64,000 nt of DNA, taken from assembly GCF_014648995.1 (NCBI RefSeq), contig NZ_BMSE01000022.1, positions 62,001 through 126,000 on the forward strand. The letters are read 5' to 3'. The stretch comes from Streptomyces massasporeus. GTDB lineage: Bacteria > Actinomycetota > Actinomycetes > Streptomycetales > Streptomycetaceae. The notes under the pieces are model-generated. The model ran no database searches and was not told where the DNA came from. It saw nothing but the letters and a program-made list of their open reading frames with translations. The translations under genes were made by a program, and so were the position numbers. Positions within the stretch are counted from its first letter, which is position 1. Every line of letters begins with the position of its first letter. Positions 9,260 through 17,145 of the stretch are shown here, one piece after another.

Positions 9260-9560
9260 CGCTGATCACTCTCTGGGGCACGGCGAACACCGCGGAGATG
9301 GGTTCACCACGGCCGGCGGGCGCGAGCGGGGGCCGGATCGTCTCGGTCGCTCCCGGGGAACAGCTGACCGGCACCATCATGGGTGCCTTCATGTCCTACG
9401 TTCTCGTGCCCCGGGGTCACGACTCAACGCGCCTAGCTGCTCAAGGTCGTCATGCGAACCAGCCGCTGGGCGCCACCTGGCTGTCTGTGGGCGATCGGGT
9501 CATGGCTCGACGGCAGCTGCTGAACTTCAAAAGACTCGCCGAGCGGCATCCGGGCAAGGC
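9260..9560 (+). pseudogene. SRPBCC-family remnant
   Basis: The translation around 9330-9560 contains GEQLTGTIMGAFMSYVLVPRG, then in a shifted frame LLKVVMRTSRW, then back in the first frame LSVGDRVMARRQLLNFKRLAE. This order matches the C-terminal part of SRPBCC (polyketide cyclase/dehydrase-like) proteins. Two compensating frameshifts and the missing N-terminal half show a dead fragment. The rest of the 600-base gap from 9092 to 9692 holds no gene I can support. Confidence 0.5.
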
Positions 9561-9692
9561 CCCGAAGAAGTGGCACGCCCTGTCGTCGAGGAACGCGTGC
9601 CCGCCCGGCCCAGGAGCTGCCACCGAACCCGTCCCTTCGCCCTCGGCGCACGTCCGTGGTGCGATGGAAACGGGGCGAAAAGGAGGACGATC

Positions 9693-10667
9693 ATGCCCGC
9701 AGCGAAGCGAACGGGTGTCGCCGCCTCGGTGTCGGTCCGCCCGCTGGTCGAGTCAGATCTGGACCGGGCCGACGAGATCTTCAGGGTCGCCTTCGGGACC
9801 TTCCTGGGGGCCCCTGAGCCGGAGACGTTCTTCGGGGCGGCCGACTATGTCCGCACCCGCTGGGCGGCAGATCCACACGCGGCCTTCGCGGCGACCGTCG
9901 AGGGCGAGGTCGTCGGATCGAACTTCGCCGCCGATTGGGGCAGCGTCGGGTTCTTCGGCCCGCTGACCGTACATCCGGATCTGTGGGACCAGGGCATCGG
10001 CAGACGGCTCATGGAACCGGTCATGGCCTGCTTCGACGCCTGGGAGAACCGCCACCTCGGCCTGTTCACCTTCTCGCACAGTCCCAAGCACCTCGAGGTC
10101 TACCGCCGGTACGGTTTCTGGCCCCGATTCCTCACAGCCATCATGAAGAAGCAGGTCACCGCCGGTGCCGCAGCCCCCGGCCGTGTGCTGTACGGCGAGC
10201 TGACCGCCGCCGAGCGGCCCGACGCACTGAGCCTCGGTCGCGCACTGACGGGGGCCGTGTACGAGGGCCTGAGCCTGGAGCGCGAGATCGTGGCCACACA
10301 GGCGCAGGGGCTCGGTGACACCGTCCTCCTCGAGGGCGCCGACTCCGACCTCGACGGTCTGGCCGTCTGCCACTGCGGAGCGGGGTCGGAGGCCGGTGAG
10401 GACGTGTGCTTCGTCAAGTTCGGCGCCGTGCGGCCTGGCCCGGACGCCGGGGACCGGTTCGAGCGACTGCTGAACGCGTGCGAGCAGCTGGCCACCGAGA
10501 AGAGACTGGGACAACTGGACGCCGGAGTGAACCTGGCCCGCCAGGATGCCTACCAGCGCATGGTCGACCGCGGTTTCCGTACCTGGCTGCAAGGCGTGAC
10601 CATGCACAAGCCCAACGAACCCGGCTACAGCCACCCCGACGCCTACGTGATCGACGACTGGCGCTGA
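9693..10667 (+). CDS. GNAT family N-acetyltransferase
   Basis: A 324-residue acetyltransferase with an N-terminal GNAT domain. The acetyl-CoA loop appears as VHPDLWDQGIGRRLMEPVM (about residues 91-109) and the typical YRRYGFW segment follows. The C-terminal 150 residues form a second, degenerate GNAT-like half ending in a DAYVIDDWR tail, so it is probably a double-GNAT protein. The start ATG 9693 has a perfect AGGAGG site. The substrate is unknown and the gene appears monocistronic. Confidence 0.85.
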   Translation: MPAAKRTGVAASVSVRPLVESDLDRADEIFRVAFGTFLGAPEPETFFGAADYVRTRWAADPHAAFAATVEGEVVGSNFAADWGSVGFFGPLTVHPDLWDQGIGRRLMEPVMACFDAWENRHLGLFTFSHSPKHLEVYRRYGFWPRFLTAIMKKQVTAGAAAPGRVLYGELTAAERPDALSLGRALTGAVYEGLSLEREIVATQAQGLGDTVLLEGADSDLDGLAVCHCGAGSEAGEDVCFVKFGAVRPGPDAGDRFERLLNACEQLATEKRLGQLDAGVNLARQDAYQRMVDRGFRTWLQGVTMHKPNEPGYSHPDAYVIDDWR

Positions 10668-10720
10668 GTCCATCGCCATACTCGGCTTCGAGGCCGGAAA
10701 CGTGCTCGGCGACAGACAAG

Positions 10721-10736
10721 CGATCGACGTCGATCG
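10721..10736. promoter_or_regulatory. perfect 16-bp palindrome
   Basis: CGATCGACGTCGATCG is a perfect palindrome in the gap after the GNAT gene, in an otherwise degenerate region. It could be an operator left from a lost regulator-gene pair. No adjacent intact regulator explains it. Confidence 0.45.
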
Positions 10737-10769
10737 ACGGCACTCTGTGCCATGCAACAGAAGCAAAGG

Positions 10770-10985
10770 GACGCCGGCGAAGGAGGCAACCCACGCGACG
10801 GGGGCCGCTCCCGGCAGCTCCCTGCAGCGACGCGGCAGCAGGTAAAGCGGTCCGTGAGGAGATCTTCGGGCCGGTCCTGGCGGTCATGCCGTTCGACACC
10901 GAGGAGGAGGTCGTCGGCCTGGCGAACGACACCGACTACGGTCTCGCGACCGGTGTGTGGACGCAGAACCTCGCACGGGCGCCCC
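10770..10985 (+). pseudogene. aldehyde dehydrogenase fragment
   Basis: The plus-strand frame reads VREEIFGPVLAVMPFDTEEE and then VVGLANDTDYGLATGVWTQNL, the C-terminal third of an aldehyde dehydrogenase. There is no catalytic domain before it and no C-terminal oligomerisation segment after it. The similarity ends abruptly near 10985, where a minus-strand tautomerase fragment begins. It is a deletion remnant. Confidence 0.75.
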
Positions 10986-11089
10986 GTGCGCAGGACCGCG
11001 GAGTGCACCTCGTGCATCAGCTCCCTGAGCTGCGCCGGCGAACGGCCCCGCGCGATCGTGATCGTGATCTGAGAATGACAGCTCCGCAT
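10985..11089 (-). pseudogene. 4-oxalocrotonate tautomerase-like fragment
   Basis: From ATG 11089 on the minus strand the frame reads MRSCHSQITITIARGRSPAQ and LRELMHEVHSAVLRTG, the first half of a small tautomerase. The usual catalytic Pro after the initiator Met is absent (Met-Arg or Ser-Gln precede ITITIARG). The match stops at the aldehyde dehydrogenase junction, so this is a truncated remnant. Confidence 0.55.
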
Positions 11090-11221
11090 CACGAACGGGT
11101 CGGCCACGGGCTCCTCGCCTGTGTTGATCGCTGCCATCGAGGAGGCAGGGACCTGTCCTCCTCGATGGCAGCATCCTGGCCGAGAGGGATTACCGCCCGC
11201 TGTTCGCCGGGTGGCTCTCGC

Positions 11222-11944
11222 TCACTTCAAGTGCCGGTCGAGGAACCGGCACCCGTCCTCCAGCTCGAACCGCGGGGTGCCGGTGTGCCCTCCCAGGTTG
11301 GCGTGCAGTGTCTTCTCCTTGCTGCCGAAGGCGTCGAACAGGTCCAGGGCCCGCTGCCGCGGGTTCCCTTCGTCGTCCCACTGCAGCAGGAACAGCAGCG
11401 GAATGGTGACCTGCCGGGCCTCCTCCCGCTGGGCACGGGGCACGAAGCCGCCGGCGAAGAAGCCCGCGGCCGCGATGCGCGGCTCGACCACCGCCAGCCG
11501 GATACCGAGGGCGGTCCACCCCCCGGAGTACCCCACCGGGCCTCCGGTCTCGGGCAGCTCGAGGAGGGCGTCCAAAGTCGTCTGCCATTCCGGGACCGCC
11601 TTTTCGACCATCGGGCCGATGAACGATTCGAAGATCTCGTCGACCGGTTCGCCGGCCTGCATCGCCTGCCGGAGGTGGGCACGGGCCTGCTCTTCGGCGG
11701 CGGACCGGGGACGGTCACCGCACCCGGCGGCGTCGATGGTGGCCACCGCGTAGCCGCGCGCCGCGGTGTACCGGGCCCGGGCCACGAGCCGGGGGTCGGC
11801 CTTGGGCAGGCCGTTGTTGTGGGCCATCAGGACCAGTGGGGCCGGTGCGATTCCTGGTGTCCACAGGGTGCCGGGGATCTCACCGAGGGTGAATTCGCGC
11901 TCGAGGACTCCGTCGTCGAGGCGCTGTTCGGAAGTGAAGTGCAC
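11222..11944 (-). CDS. alpha/beta hydrolase (dienelactone hydrolase-like)
   Basis: A 240-residue alpha/beta hydrolase from a GTG start at 11944, with GAAAGG upstream. The nucleophile elbow is GYSGG with Ser140, a candidate acid is Asp190/191 (QWDDEG), and the catalytic His is H220 in NLGGHTG. The HNN segment after the third strand (LVLMAHNNGLPK) would form the oxyanion hole. No signal peptide, so it should be cytoplasmic. Substrate unknown; neighbours are remnants and give no pathway. Confidence 0.85.
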   Translation of the reverse strand: MHFTSEQRLDDGVLEREFTLGEIPGTLWTPGIAPAPLVLMAHNNGLPKADPRLVARARYTAARGYAVATIDAAGCGDRPRSAAEEQARAHLRQAMQAGEPVDEIFESFIGPMVEKAVPEWQTTLDALLELPETGGPVGYSGGWTALGIRLAVVEPRIAAAGFFAGGFVPRAQREEARQVTIPLLFLLQWDDEGNPRQRALDLFDAFGSKEKTLHANLGGHTGTPRFELEDGCRFLDRHLK

Positions 11945-12183
11945 GGTCGTGCCTTTCGGGAGGGCGCTGGAACGGCGCTCCCGGACGACCTATCGCCCGA
12001 CCGTGACCCCGGAGGGGAGCACCCATGTCGATACTGCGTTCACAGGTACCACCTCCTCGTTGTGTCGCACGGCCTTCGGGAGGCTAGCAGCGGTCGCCCT
12101 TCACGGCCAACGGGTTTATGCAGCGCCTCTGTAGCGCCTGCTTCACCTGAAAGGGTTAAGGGATGCCGTAGAGAGCGGCCGGG

Positions 12184-12951
12184 ATGAATACTCGGCCACC
12201 AGCCGGTGAGACATTCGGCATGACCGAACCCTTACCGGACATCCCGATTGCGGCGCTTGGCGTACCGCTTTCCGCCCCCGTCGTCTTCACGGCCGACTTC
12301 ACCTCCACCACCCAATGGGTCGCGGGCCGTTCGTGGGCCTATCCCGGCGGAGGCCCGGTCAATCCGCGCGATGACAAGCTCGACCACTTGGTTTCCGACG
12401 CCGCGTACAGCCGCGCAGGGGTCCTCCGCGCCAGGCGACGACCGGACGGCCGGTGGAACACCGGGCTGCTCACCACCGAGGGCAGCGAGGAGGGATTCAC
12501 CGTCCGCCCTGGGGACGTGCTGGAAGCCCGGGTACGGCTTCCCAGGGAAATCGGCGCCTGGCCGGCGATCTGGACCTGGCGGGACGGCGACCAGGAGATC
12601 GACGTCTTCGAGTACCACCCGGACAACCCGGACCTCCTCGAATTCACCAACCACGTGCGCGCTGCCAACCGTTACCACCACGACGAGGCGGTTCGACCAG
12701 GCGCACAGGTGAACCTGCGCACCGTGTTCGGCTCCCGATCGGTGGAATGGTGGCTCAACGGCAGGCGGGTCTTCGCCGACGGACGGGGCGTGGGCCGCAA
12801 CTGGTACGCCTACCTCATCGTCAACCTCTCCGTGTGCGCCGGGCGTTACCACCCGCCGCCCCAGCCGGAAACGACCGAGATGTCATACGAGGTGAGCCAC
12901 CTGGTCGTGCGGCGGCCCACGACGTCGGGCACGCACGCCGACGGGACTTAG
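12184..12951 (+). CDS. GH16-like beta-glucanase fold protein
   Basis: A protein of up to 255 residues with a concanavalin-like jelly roll of glycoside hydrolase family 16. The active-site motif is intact as EIDVFE (Glu138, Asp140, Glu143), followed by the WWLNGRRVF strand pattern. Unlike secreted laminarinases it has no signal peptide, so either it is intracellular or the start is misplaced. Two starts are possible: ATG 12184 and ATG 12220 (MTEPLPDIP); neither has a strong ribosome site. The residues before 12220 look non-homologous, so the shorter form may be right. Activity on beta-1,3/1,4-glucans is family knowledge, not shown here. Confidence 0.75.
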   Translation: MNTRPPAGETFGMTEPLPDIPIAALGVPLSAPVVFTADFTSTTQWVAGRSWAYPGGGPVNPRDDKLDHLVSDAAYSRAGVLRARRRPDGRWNTGLLTTEGSEEGFTVRPGDVLEARVRLPREIGAWPAIWTWRDGDQEIDVFEYHPDNPDLLEFTNHVRAANRYHHDEAVRPGAQVNLRTVFGSRSVEWWLNGRRVFADGRGVGRNWYAYLIVNLSVCAGRYHPPPQPETTEMSYEVSHLVVRRPTTSGTHADGT

Positions 12952-13037
12952 GCGTTGTTTCGCGCTCGTCGCCGTCCCCCGCAGCTGCCGGGCCCCGGGA
13001 TACACTGCCCTGCTCCCCCTGACTGGAGGTCAGCTGA

Positions 13038-13565
13038 GTGTTCCCAGCACGGGTACTTGCCGGTGCTCCGTTGGCGCTGGTCGTTCTCGCCCTTTCCGGC
13101 TGCTCTTCCCCGTGGGGCTGCACCGACACGACGGCGGAGCGCGGTGCGGCAGGTGTCAAGGTGCACGTCGAGGACACGTCCGGGCGGCCTCTCGGTGTCA
13201 CCGCCGAAATCGTCGACTGGCGCCTGGAGCCCCACCCGCAGGTGCCCTCCGAAGGTGACCGGGTCCATTTCCACTACCGCTTCGACGGCGCCGACGAGAC
13301 ATCGGGCCCTGCGGTGGACGCCTGTGCGGTCGATGAGAAGCGCGTGGCGTTGGGGTGTCAGACGCTCTATTCATCCGAGGCGTTCGGGCCGGGTGGTGAC
13401 CGCACGGGTGATGAATGGCTCGCCGTCGAGCACCCCGGGCAGGTTGCCGGAGTGCTGCTGATTCCCAATGACCAGTCCTACGACCGACGAACCTGCGAGC
13501 AGGACGTCAAGGACGGTGGCGGGCTGCATCCTCCGGAACCAGCCGGCAGGGGGGACCGACTGTAA
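13038..13565 (+). CDS. small lipoprotein, unknown function
   Basis: A 175-residue protein from GTG 13038 (MFPARVLAG...) with a lipobox LALSGC, so an exported lipoprotein. The mature part begins with a Cys-containing segment (SPWGCTDTTAERG) and a small beta-rich domain with several cysteines that could form disulfides. I do not recognise the family. The last 20 residues are Pro/Gly-rich and might be non-homologous read-through. Confidence 0.7.
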   Translation: MFPARVLAGAPLALVVLALSGCSSPWGCTDTTAERGAAGVKVHVEDTSGRPLGVTAEIVDWRLEPHPQVPSEGDRVHFHYRFDGADETSGPAVDACAVDEKRVALGCQTLYSSEAFGPGGDRTGDEWLAVEHPGQVAGVLLIPNDQSYDRRTCEQDVKDGGGLHPPEPAGRGDRL

Positions 13566-13594
13566 GCGATGGCAATGGCTGCAGTGATGACGCC

Positions 13595-13774
13595 CTAGAA
13601 CAACCGCCCCTGATACCCACGTTGGACGGGGCGCGAAGTGGGTCCGGCTGCTCCTGCCGGTACCGGATCGTCGCCGAAGAGAGGCGCCGTACCGCACTCG
13701 TCCAGCTCGGCGGGGATCCGTCCGTCCACCTCCGGGCGGGGCGGCGCATCACAGTCGAAGTCGTCCGGAGTCAT
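13595..13774 (-). CDS. small acidic protein (possible)
   Basis: A minus-strand frame from ATG 13774 (MTPDDFDCDAPPRPEVDGRI...) encodes 59 residues ending in PVQRGYQGRLF. It is acidic, with a DECGTAPLFGDDP core, and the composition looks like a real small Streptomyces protein rather than an antisense shadow. The ribosome site is weak and a GTG at 13807 is an alternative. Function unknown. Confidence 0.4.
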   Translation of the reverse strand: MTPDDFDCDAPPRPEVDGRIPAELDECGTAPLFGDDPVPAGAAGPTSRPVQRGYQGRLF

Positions 13775-13960
13775 GCACACCCAGTCGCGGCCACCTTGCT
13801 CACCCACTCGTCGTCACCGCCTCTCCCCCGGGCCTTCCCCAAGAAGGCTTCCCTGGATCAAGTGTTGCCCATCCTTGATCAGTTCCACCATCGGGGCACC
13901 TACACACCGCCTGGAGCCGGGGCGGATCCGCCGCGGGTGCGGCACGATGGAGGCGTGCGG

Positions 13961-14344
13961 ATGCGACCAGTGCTGATCTTCGACGGAGACTGCGGCTTCT
14001 GCACCACGTCGGTGGACGTCGTCCAGCGTCTGGTGCGGCCCCGCTGTGAGGTTGTGGCATGGCAGCACGCGGACCTCGAGTCGCTCGGCGTCACTGAGGA
14101 GCGGGCCCGCCACGAGGCCCTGTGGGTGACGCCCACCGGGCGGGTGTACGGCGGCGCGCGGGCCGTGGCGAAGATCCTGCTGAGCGCAGGCGGCGTGTGG
14201 TCCGTCGTAGGAGCGGTCCTCACCCTGCCGCCCGTGCGCTGGGTCGCCCATGGCGTGTACCGGCTCGTGGCCGACAACCGGGGGCGACTGCCGGGAGGGA
14301 CGGCGGCGTGTGCGGTGCCAGGTGCGAAGACTCGCGGGGAGTAG
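13961..14344 (+). CDS. DCC-family thiol-disulfide oxidoreductase (DUF393)
   Basis: A 127-residue protein beginning MRPVLIFDGDCGFCTTSVDV. The DGDCGFC motif with its Cys-x-x-Cys defines the DCC/DUF393 family, thought to be thioredoxin-like thiol-disulfide oxidoreductases. ATG 13961 is chosen over GTG 13955 because GGAGG lies at a suitable distance only from the ATG. Its partner, often a membrane protein or electron carrier, is not evident here. Confidence 0.85.
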   Translation: MRPVLIFDGDCGFCTTSVDVVQRLVRPRCEVVAWQHADLESLGVTEERARHEALWVTPTGRVYGGARAVAKILLSAGGVWSVVGAVLTLPPVRWVAHGVYRLVADNRGRLPGGTAACAVPGAKTRGE

Positions 14345-14447
14345 CCTGCGAGGTCACGACGTCCACGACGTCCTCAGCGGCTCAGGGCACCGCGGGATGG
14401 CGAGGGCACGACGAGACGAGACACGCAGCCTGTCGCGAGTCCTCCCG

Positions 14448-15371
14448 TCACGCCGCTCCGGCGTTGTCCCGTTGCAGTGCCGCACGCAGCCAGTCGTCCG
14501 CTGAGCCGGGCGTCGGCTGGGGGCTGCTGCCCGGCGGAGTCAGGACGACGGCGGTGAGTTCCCAGTAGCGGTCCAGGCGCGGATCGGCCGACAGGCGGGT
14601 GTCGAGCAGTCGGCGGAAGTCGGGGGTGTCTCGGCTGCGGTAGGCGCTCGCGTATGCCGCGACATAAGCGTCCAGGGCCTCGCCCGGATGCGGGTCGCGC
14701 GCCCTGCGCAGATGGGGGGCGGCGAGTTCGAATGCCTCCACGAGGCCCGCGTACAGCAGGGCGGCGCCGCCGGCGCCCGCTGCTCGGTGCACTTCTGGTT
14801 GGGGCTGACGGCCGCCTGGGCAGGGAGCCGTCGTCATGGCGTGGAGCTGGGCGAAGGCGAGTGCCTGGGACGGGTGCGGTTCGTCGGGCGGCTGGGGGAC
14901 GGCCACCTCCAGGAACGCCGCGGTTGCCAGGCGCGGCATCCGTGGTGGCAGCCAGGTGCGCCAGAACCTGGCCAGTGGTGCGGTGCTCGGCGGGGTGTTC
15001 AGCGTGCCGAGCAGCCTCAGCCGGCCGGCGCGCTGGGCCGGCGGGCAGTCCCGCACCAGCTGGAGTGCCGCTTCCCGCCAGCGCAGGGCCTTCAGCTCGC
15101 TGCCGAGCTCGCGCAGACGGCTGTCGACGGCGTTCTCCAGCGCATGGCCGGCCGCGTCTTCGTCCTCGAGGATGCGGCGTATCTCGGGCAGGGGCAGGTC
15201 AAGAGTGCGCAGGGAGCGGATCAGCTGCAGTCGTTCCAGTGCCTGGGGGCCGTAGCGGCGGTGTCCGCCACTGCTGCGGGCGGCTTCGGGAAGCAGGCCT
15301 TGGTCGGAGTAGAAGCGGACGGTCTTCACCGTGGCACCGGCGCGCTCGGCGAGTTCCCCGATGCTCCACAA
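14448..15371 (-). CDS. MerR family regulator with large C-terminal domain
   Basis: A 307-residue regulator. The N-terminal MerR helix-turn-helix (SIGELAERAGATVKTVRFYS, then HRRYGPQALERLQLIR) spans about residues 2-75, followed by a dimerisation helix and a roughly 200-residue effector domain of unknown ligand. The start is TTG 15371 or the nearby in-frame CTG. It is divergent from the double hydrolase gene, and a MerR-style operator/promoter lies between them, so it probably activates that gene when it binds a small ligand. Confidence 0.85.
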   Translation of the reverse strand: MWSIGELAERAGATVKTVRFYSDQGLLPEAARSSGGHRRYGPQALERLQLIRSLRTLDLPLPEIRRILEDEDAAGHALENAVDSRLRELGSELKALRWREAALQLVRDCPPAQRAGRLRLLGTLNTPPSTAPLARFWRTWLPPRMPRLATAAFLEVAVPQPPDEPHPSQALAFAQLHAMTTAPCPGGRQPQPEVHRAAGAGGAALLYAGLVEAFELAAPHLRRARDPHPGEALDAYVAAYASAYRSRDTPDFRRLLDTRLSADPRLDRYWELTAVVLTPPGSSPQPTPGSADDWLRAALQRDNAGAA

Positions 15372-15392
15372 CAGCTCGTGCGACGTGGACAG

Positions 15393-15424
15393 TTGAACCT
15401 CCCTTAAGGGGAGTTCCTACGGTA
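15393..15424 (+). promoter_or_regulatory. MerR-type promoter with long spacer and inverted repeat
   Basis: TTGAAC (15393-15398) and TACGGT-like -10 bases near 15419 are separated by about 20 bases, longer than the usual 17. The spacer holds the near-palindrome AACCTCCCTTAAGGGGAGTT (15396-15415). Overlong spacers filled by an inverted repeat are typical of promoters untwisted by MerR proteins. It points toward the hydrolase gene. Confidence 0.7.
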
Positions 15425-15515
15425 CCGGTGCGCGGGGCGGGGCAGGTGCCGTGGCCCGCGGAGGATGGCGTACGCGACCGGCGCGGCGTCATGTGACGAA
15501 TCCGGGGAGGCCTTT

Positions 15516-17039
15516 GTGCAGGTGTTCATCATGGTGGCGGGTGTGTTCACCGGGGCCCATGTCTGGCAGGAGACGGCCGAACGGCTGGTCGCGGCGGGCA
15601 GCGCGGCGCACGCGGTCCCGCTGACGGGCATCGACCCGTCCCGGCCCGCCACGTCGGGGCACGTCGGTCTGGAGACGCACATCGAGGACGTGATCGCGGC
15701 GATCGACGCGGTGGACGCGACGTCCGGGCCTGAGATCGTGCTCGTCGGTCACGACTACGGGATCCACCCGGTGCTCGGCGCCGCCGATCGGCGGGCGGAG
15801 CGCGTGGCACGCGTCGTGTACCTGGACTGCGGGATGCCGCAGAACGGTGTTCCGGCGCTGGCCGCCGTACCGGACCAGGCTCTGCGTGCACAGTTGACCG
15901 AACGTGCCGAGGCGGGTGAGCGCGAGGGTGTCCTGGCGCCGCCGGGCCTCGACGAGTGGGGACGCTGGGGCAGTACCGCCGGTGTCGGGGAGGCGGAGCT
16001 CAAGCGGCTGACCGCTCTGGCGGCGCCGCAGCCGCTGGGAACCCTGTTCCAGCCGCTGCGGTTGACCGGAGCGGTGGCCACGGTTCCCGTGACCGGCGTG
16101 CTGTGCGCCCGGAACGGCGCCGGCATCGACCAGGTGCAGAGGCTCGTGGACTTCGGTGATCCCGCGCTGGCCGTCCTCACCGAACCTCAGGTCACCTTCT
16201 TCGAACTGCCCACCGGGCACTGGCCGATGTTGTCCTGCCCCGACACACTGGCAGACGTCCTGCAGCGGGCGGCGGCGGGTGAGGGGCACCGCCTGCGGCC
16301 TGCCGGAGACGGTGCGTCGGCGCCCGCCCACCTGCGCCCGTTCCCACTGGACGTGCCCGAGCTGCCTCGCGACCGCCGAGGGCATGTCGATCTGTACGTC
16401 CCCGACGGTGACGGCCCGCGACCTGCGGTGATCTTCGTGCACGGCGGGCCGGTGCCCGCCGGGGCGCGGCCGCGCCCCCGTGAGTGGCCGGCCCTGGTGG
16501 GATACGCCCGCCTCGCGGCCGCCGAGGGCATGGTCGGCGTGACGCTCGACCACCGTCTGCACGACGTCGCGGACTACCACCGCGCCGCCGCGGACGTCGC
16601 CGCCGCGGTGGAACTGGTGCGGGCCGACACGCGGGTGGACTCGGACCGGATCGCCCTGTGGTTCTTCTCCGGCGGCGGCCTTCTCACCACGGACTGGCTG
16701 GCACGGCCACCCGCCTGGCTGCGCTGTTTGGCCGCCTCCTACCCCGTCCTGGCCCCCCTCCCCGCTTGGGGGATGGCCGGCAGCCGCTTCCACCCCGCCA
16801 GGGCGGTCGATCAGGCGGGGCCCCTGCCCGTCGTCCTCCTGCGCGCCGGGCGCGAGGCACCCGAGATCGCCGCGACCGTCGATGCGTTCGTGAGCGCGGC
16901 CAAGCGGTGCGCAGCGCGACTGGAGTTGGTCGATGTCCCGGGCGGCCACCATGGGTTCGAGACCATCGACCCACCGGAGGAGACGCGGCCGGCGTTGCAG
17001 CGTGCGATGCGCTCGGTGGTCGCCCACCTGACCGGCTGA
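15516..17039 (+). CDS. two-domain alpha/beta hydrolase fusion
   Basis: A 507-residue protein with two alpha/beta hydrolase domains in tandem. The first (residues 1-260) has the elbow GHDYG, so the nucleophile position is Asp80, as in haloalkane dehalogenases and epoxide hydrolases rather than esterases. The second (about 290-507) has an HGG oxyanion motif at 309-311, a Ser385 elbow FSGGG and a C-terminal GGHHGFE for the catalytic His, like dienelactone hydrolase or prolyl-oligopeptidase relatives. GTG 15516 is chosen because GGGGAGG precedes it. The MerR operator upstream suggests ligand-induced expression. The fusion may do two sequential hydrolytic steps; the substrate is unknown. Confidence 0.8.
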   Translation: MQVFIMVAGVFTGAHVWQETAERLVAAGSAAHAVPLTGIDPSRPATSGHVGLETHIEDVIAAIDAVDATSGPEIVLVGHDYGIHPVLGAADRRAERVARVVYLDCGMPQNGVPALAAVPDQALRAQLTERAEAGEREGVLAPPGLDEWGRWGSTAGVGEAELKRLTALAAPQPLGTLFQPLRLTGAVATVPVTGVLCARNGAGIDQVQRLVDFGDPALAVLTEPQVTFFELPTGHWPMLSCPDTLADVLQRAAAGEGHRLRPAGDGASAPAHLRPFPLDVPELPRDRRGHVDLYVPDGDGPRPAVIFVHGGPVPAGARPRPREWPALVGYARLAAAEGMVGVTLDHRLHDVADYHRAAADVAAAVELVRADTRVDSDRIALWFFSGGGLLTTDWLARPPAWLRCLAASYPVLAPLPAWGMAGSRFHPARAVDQAGPLPVVLLRAGREAPEIAATVDAFVSAAKRCAARLELVDVPGGHHGFETIDPPEETRPALQRAMRSVVAHLTG

Positions 17040-17084
17040 GGGCCTGGCTGCGGTGTTCCCCCCACAGCATGGTGGCGCCAACTC

Positions 17085-17102
17085 CACCCCAGCTGGGGGG
17101 TG
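17085..17102. promoter_or_regulatory. inverted repeat upstream of desaturase
   Basis: CACCCCAGCTGGGGGGTG is an almost perfect 18-bp inverted repeat 44 bases before the desaturase start and about 45 bases after the hydrolase stop. It could be an operator or a weak terminator of the upstream gene; sequence alone does not decide. Confidence 0.4.
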
Positions 17103-17145
17103 AACGCCATTCTGCCGCCGGAGAATGATCTGAATACTGAGCTCC

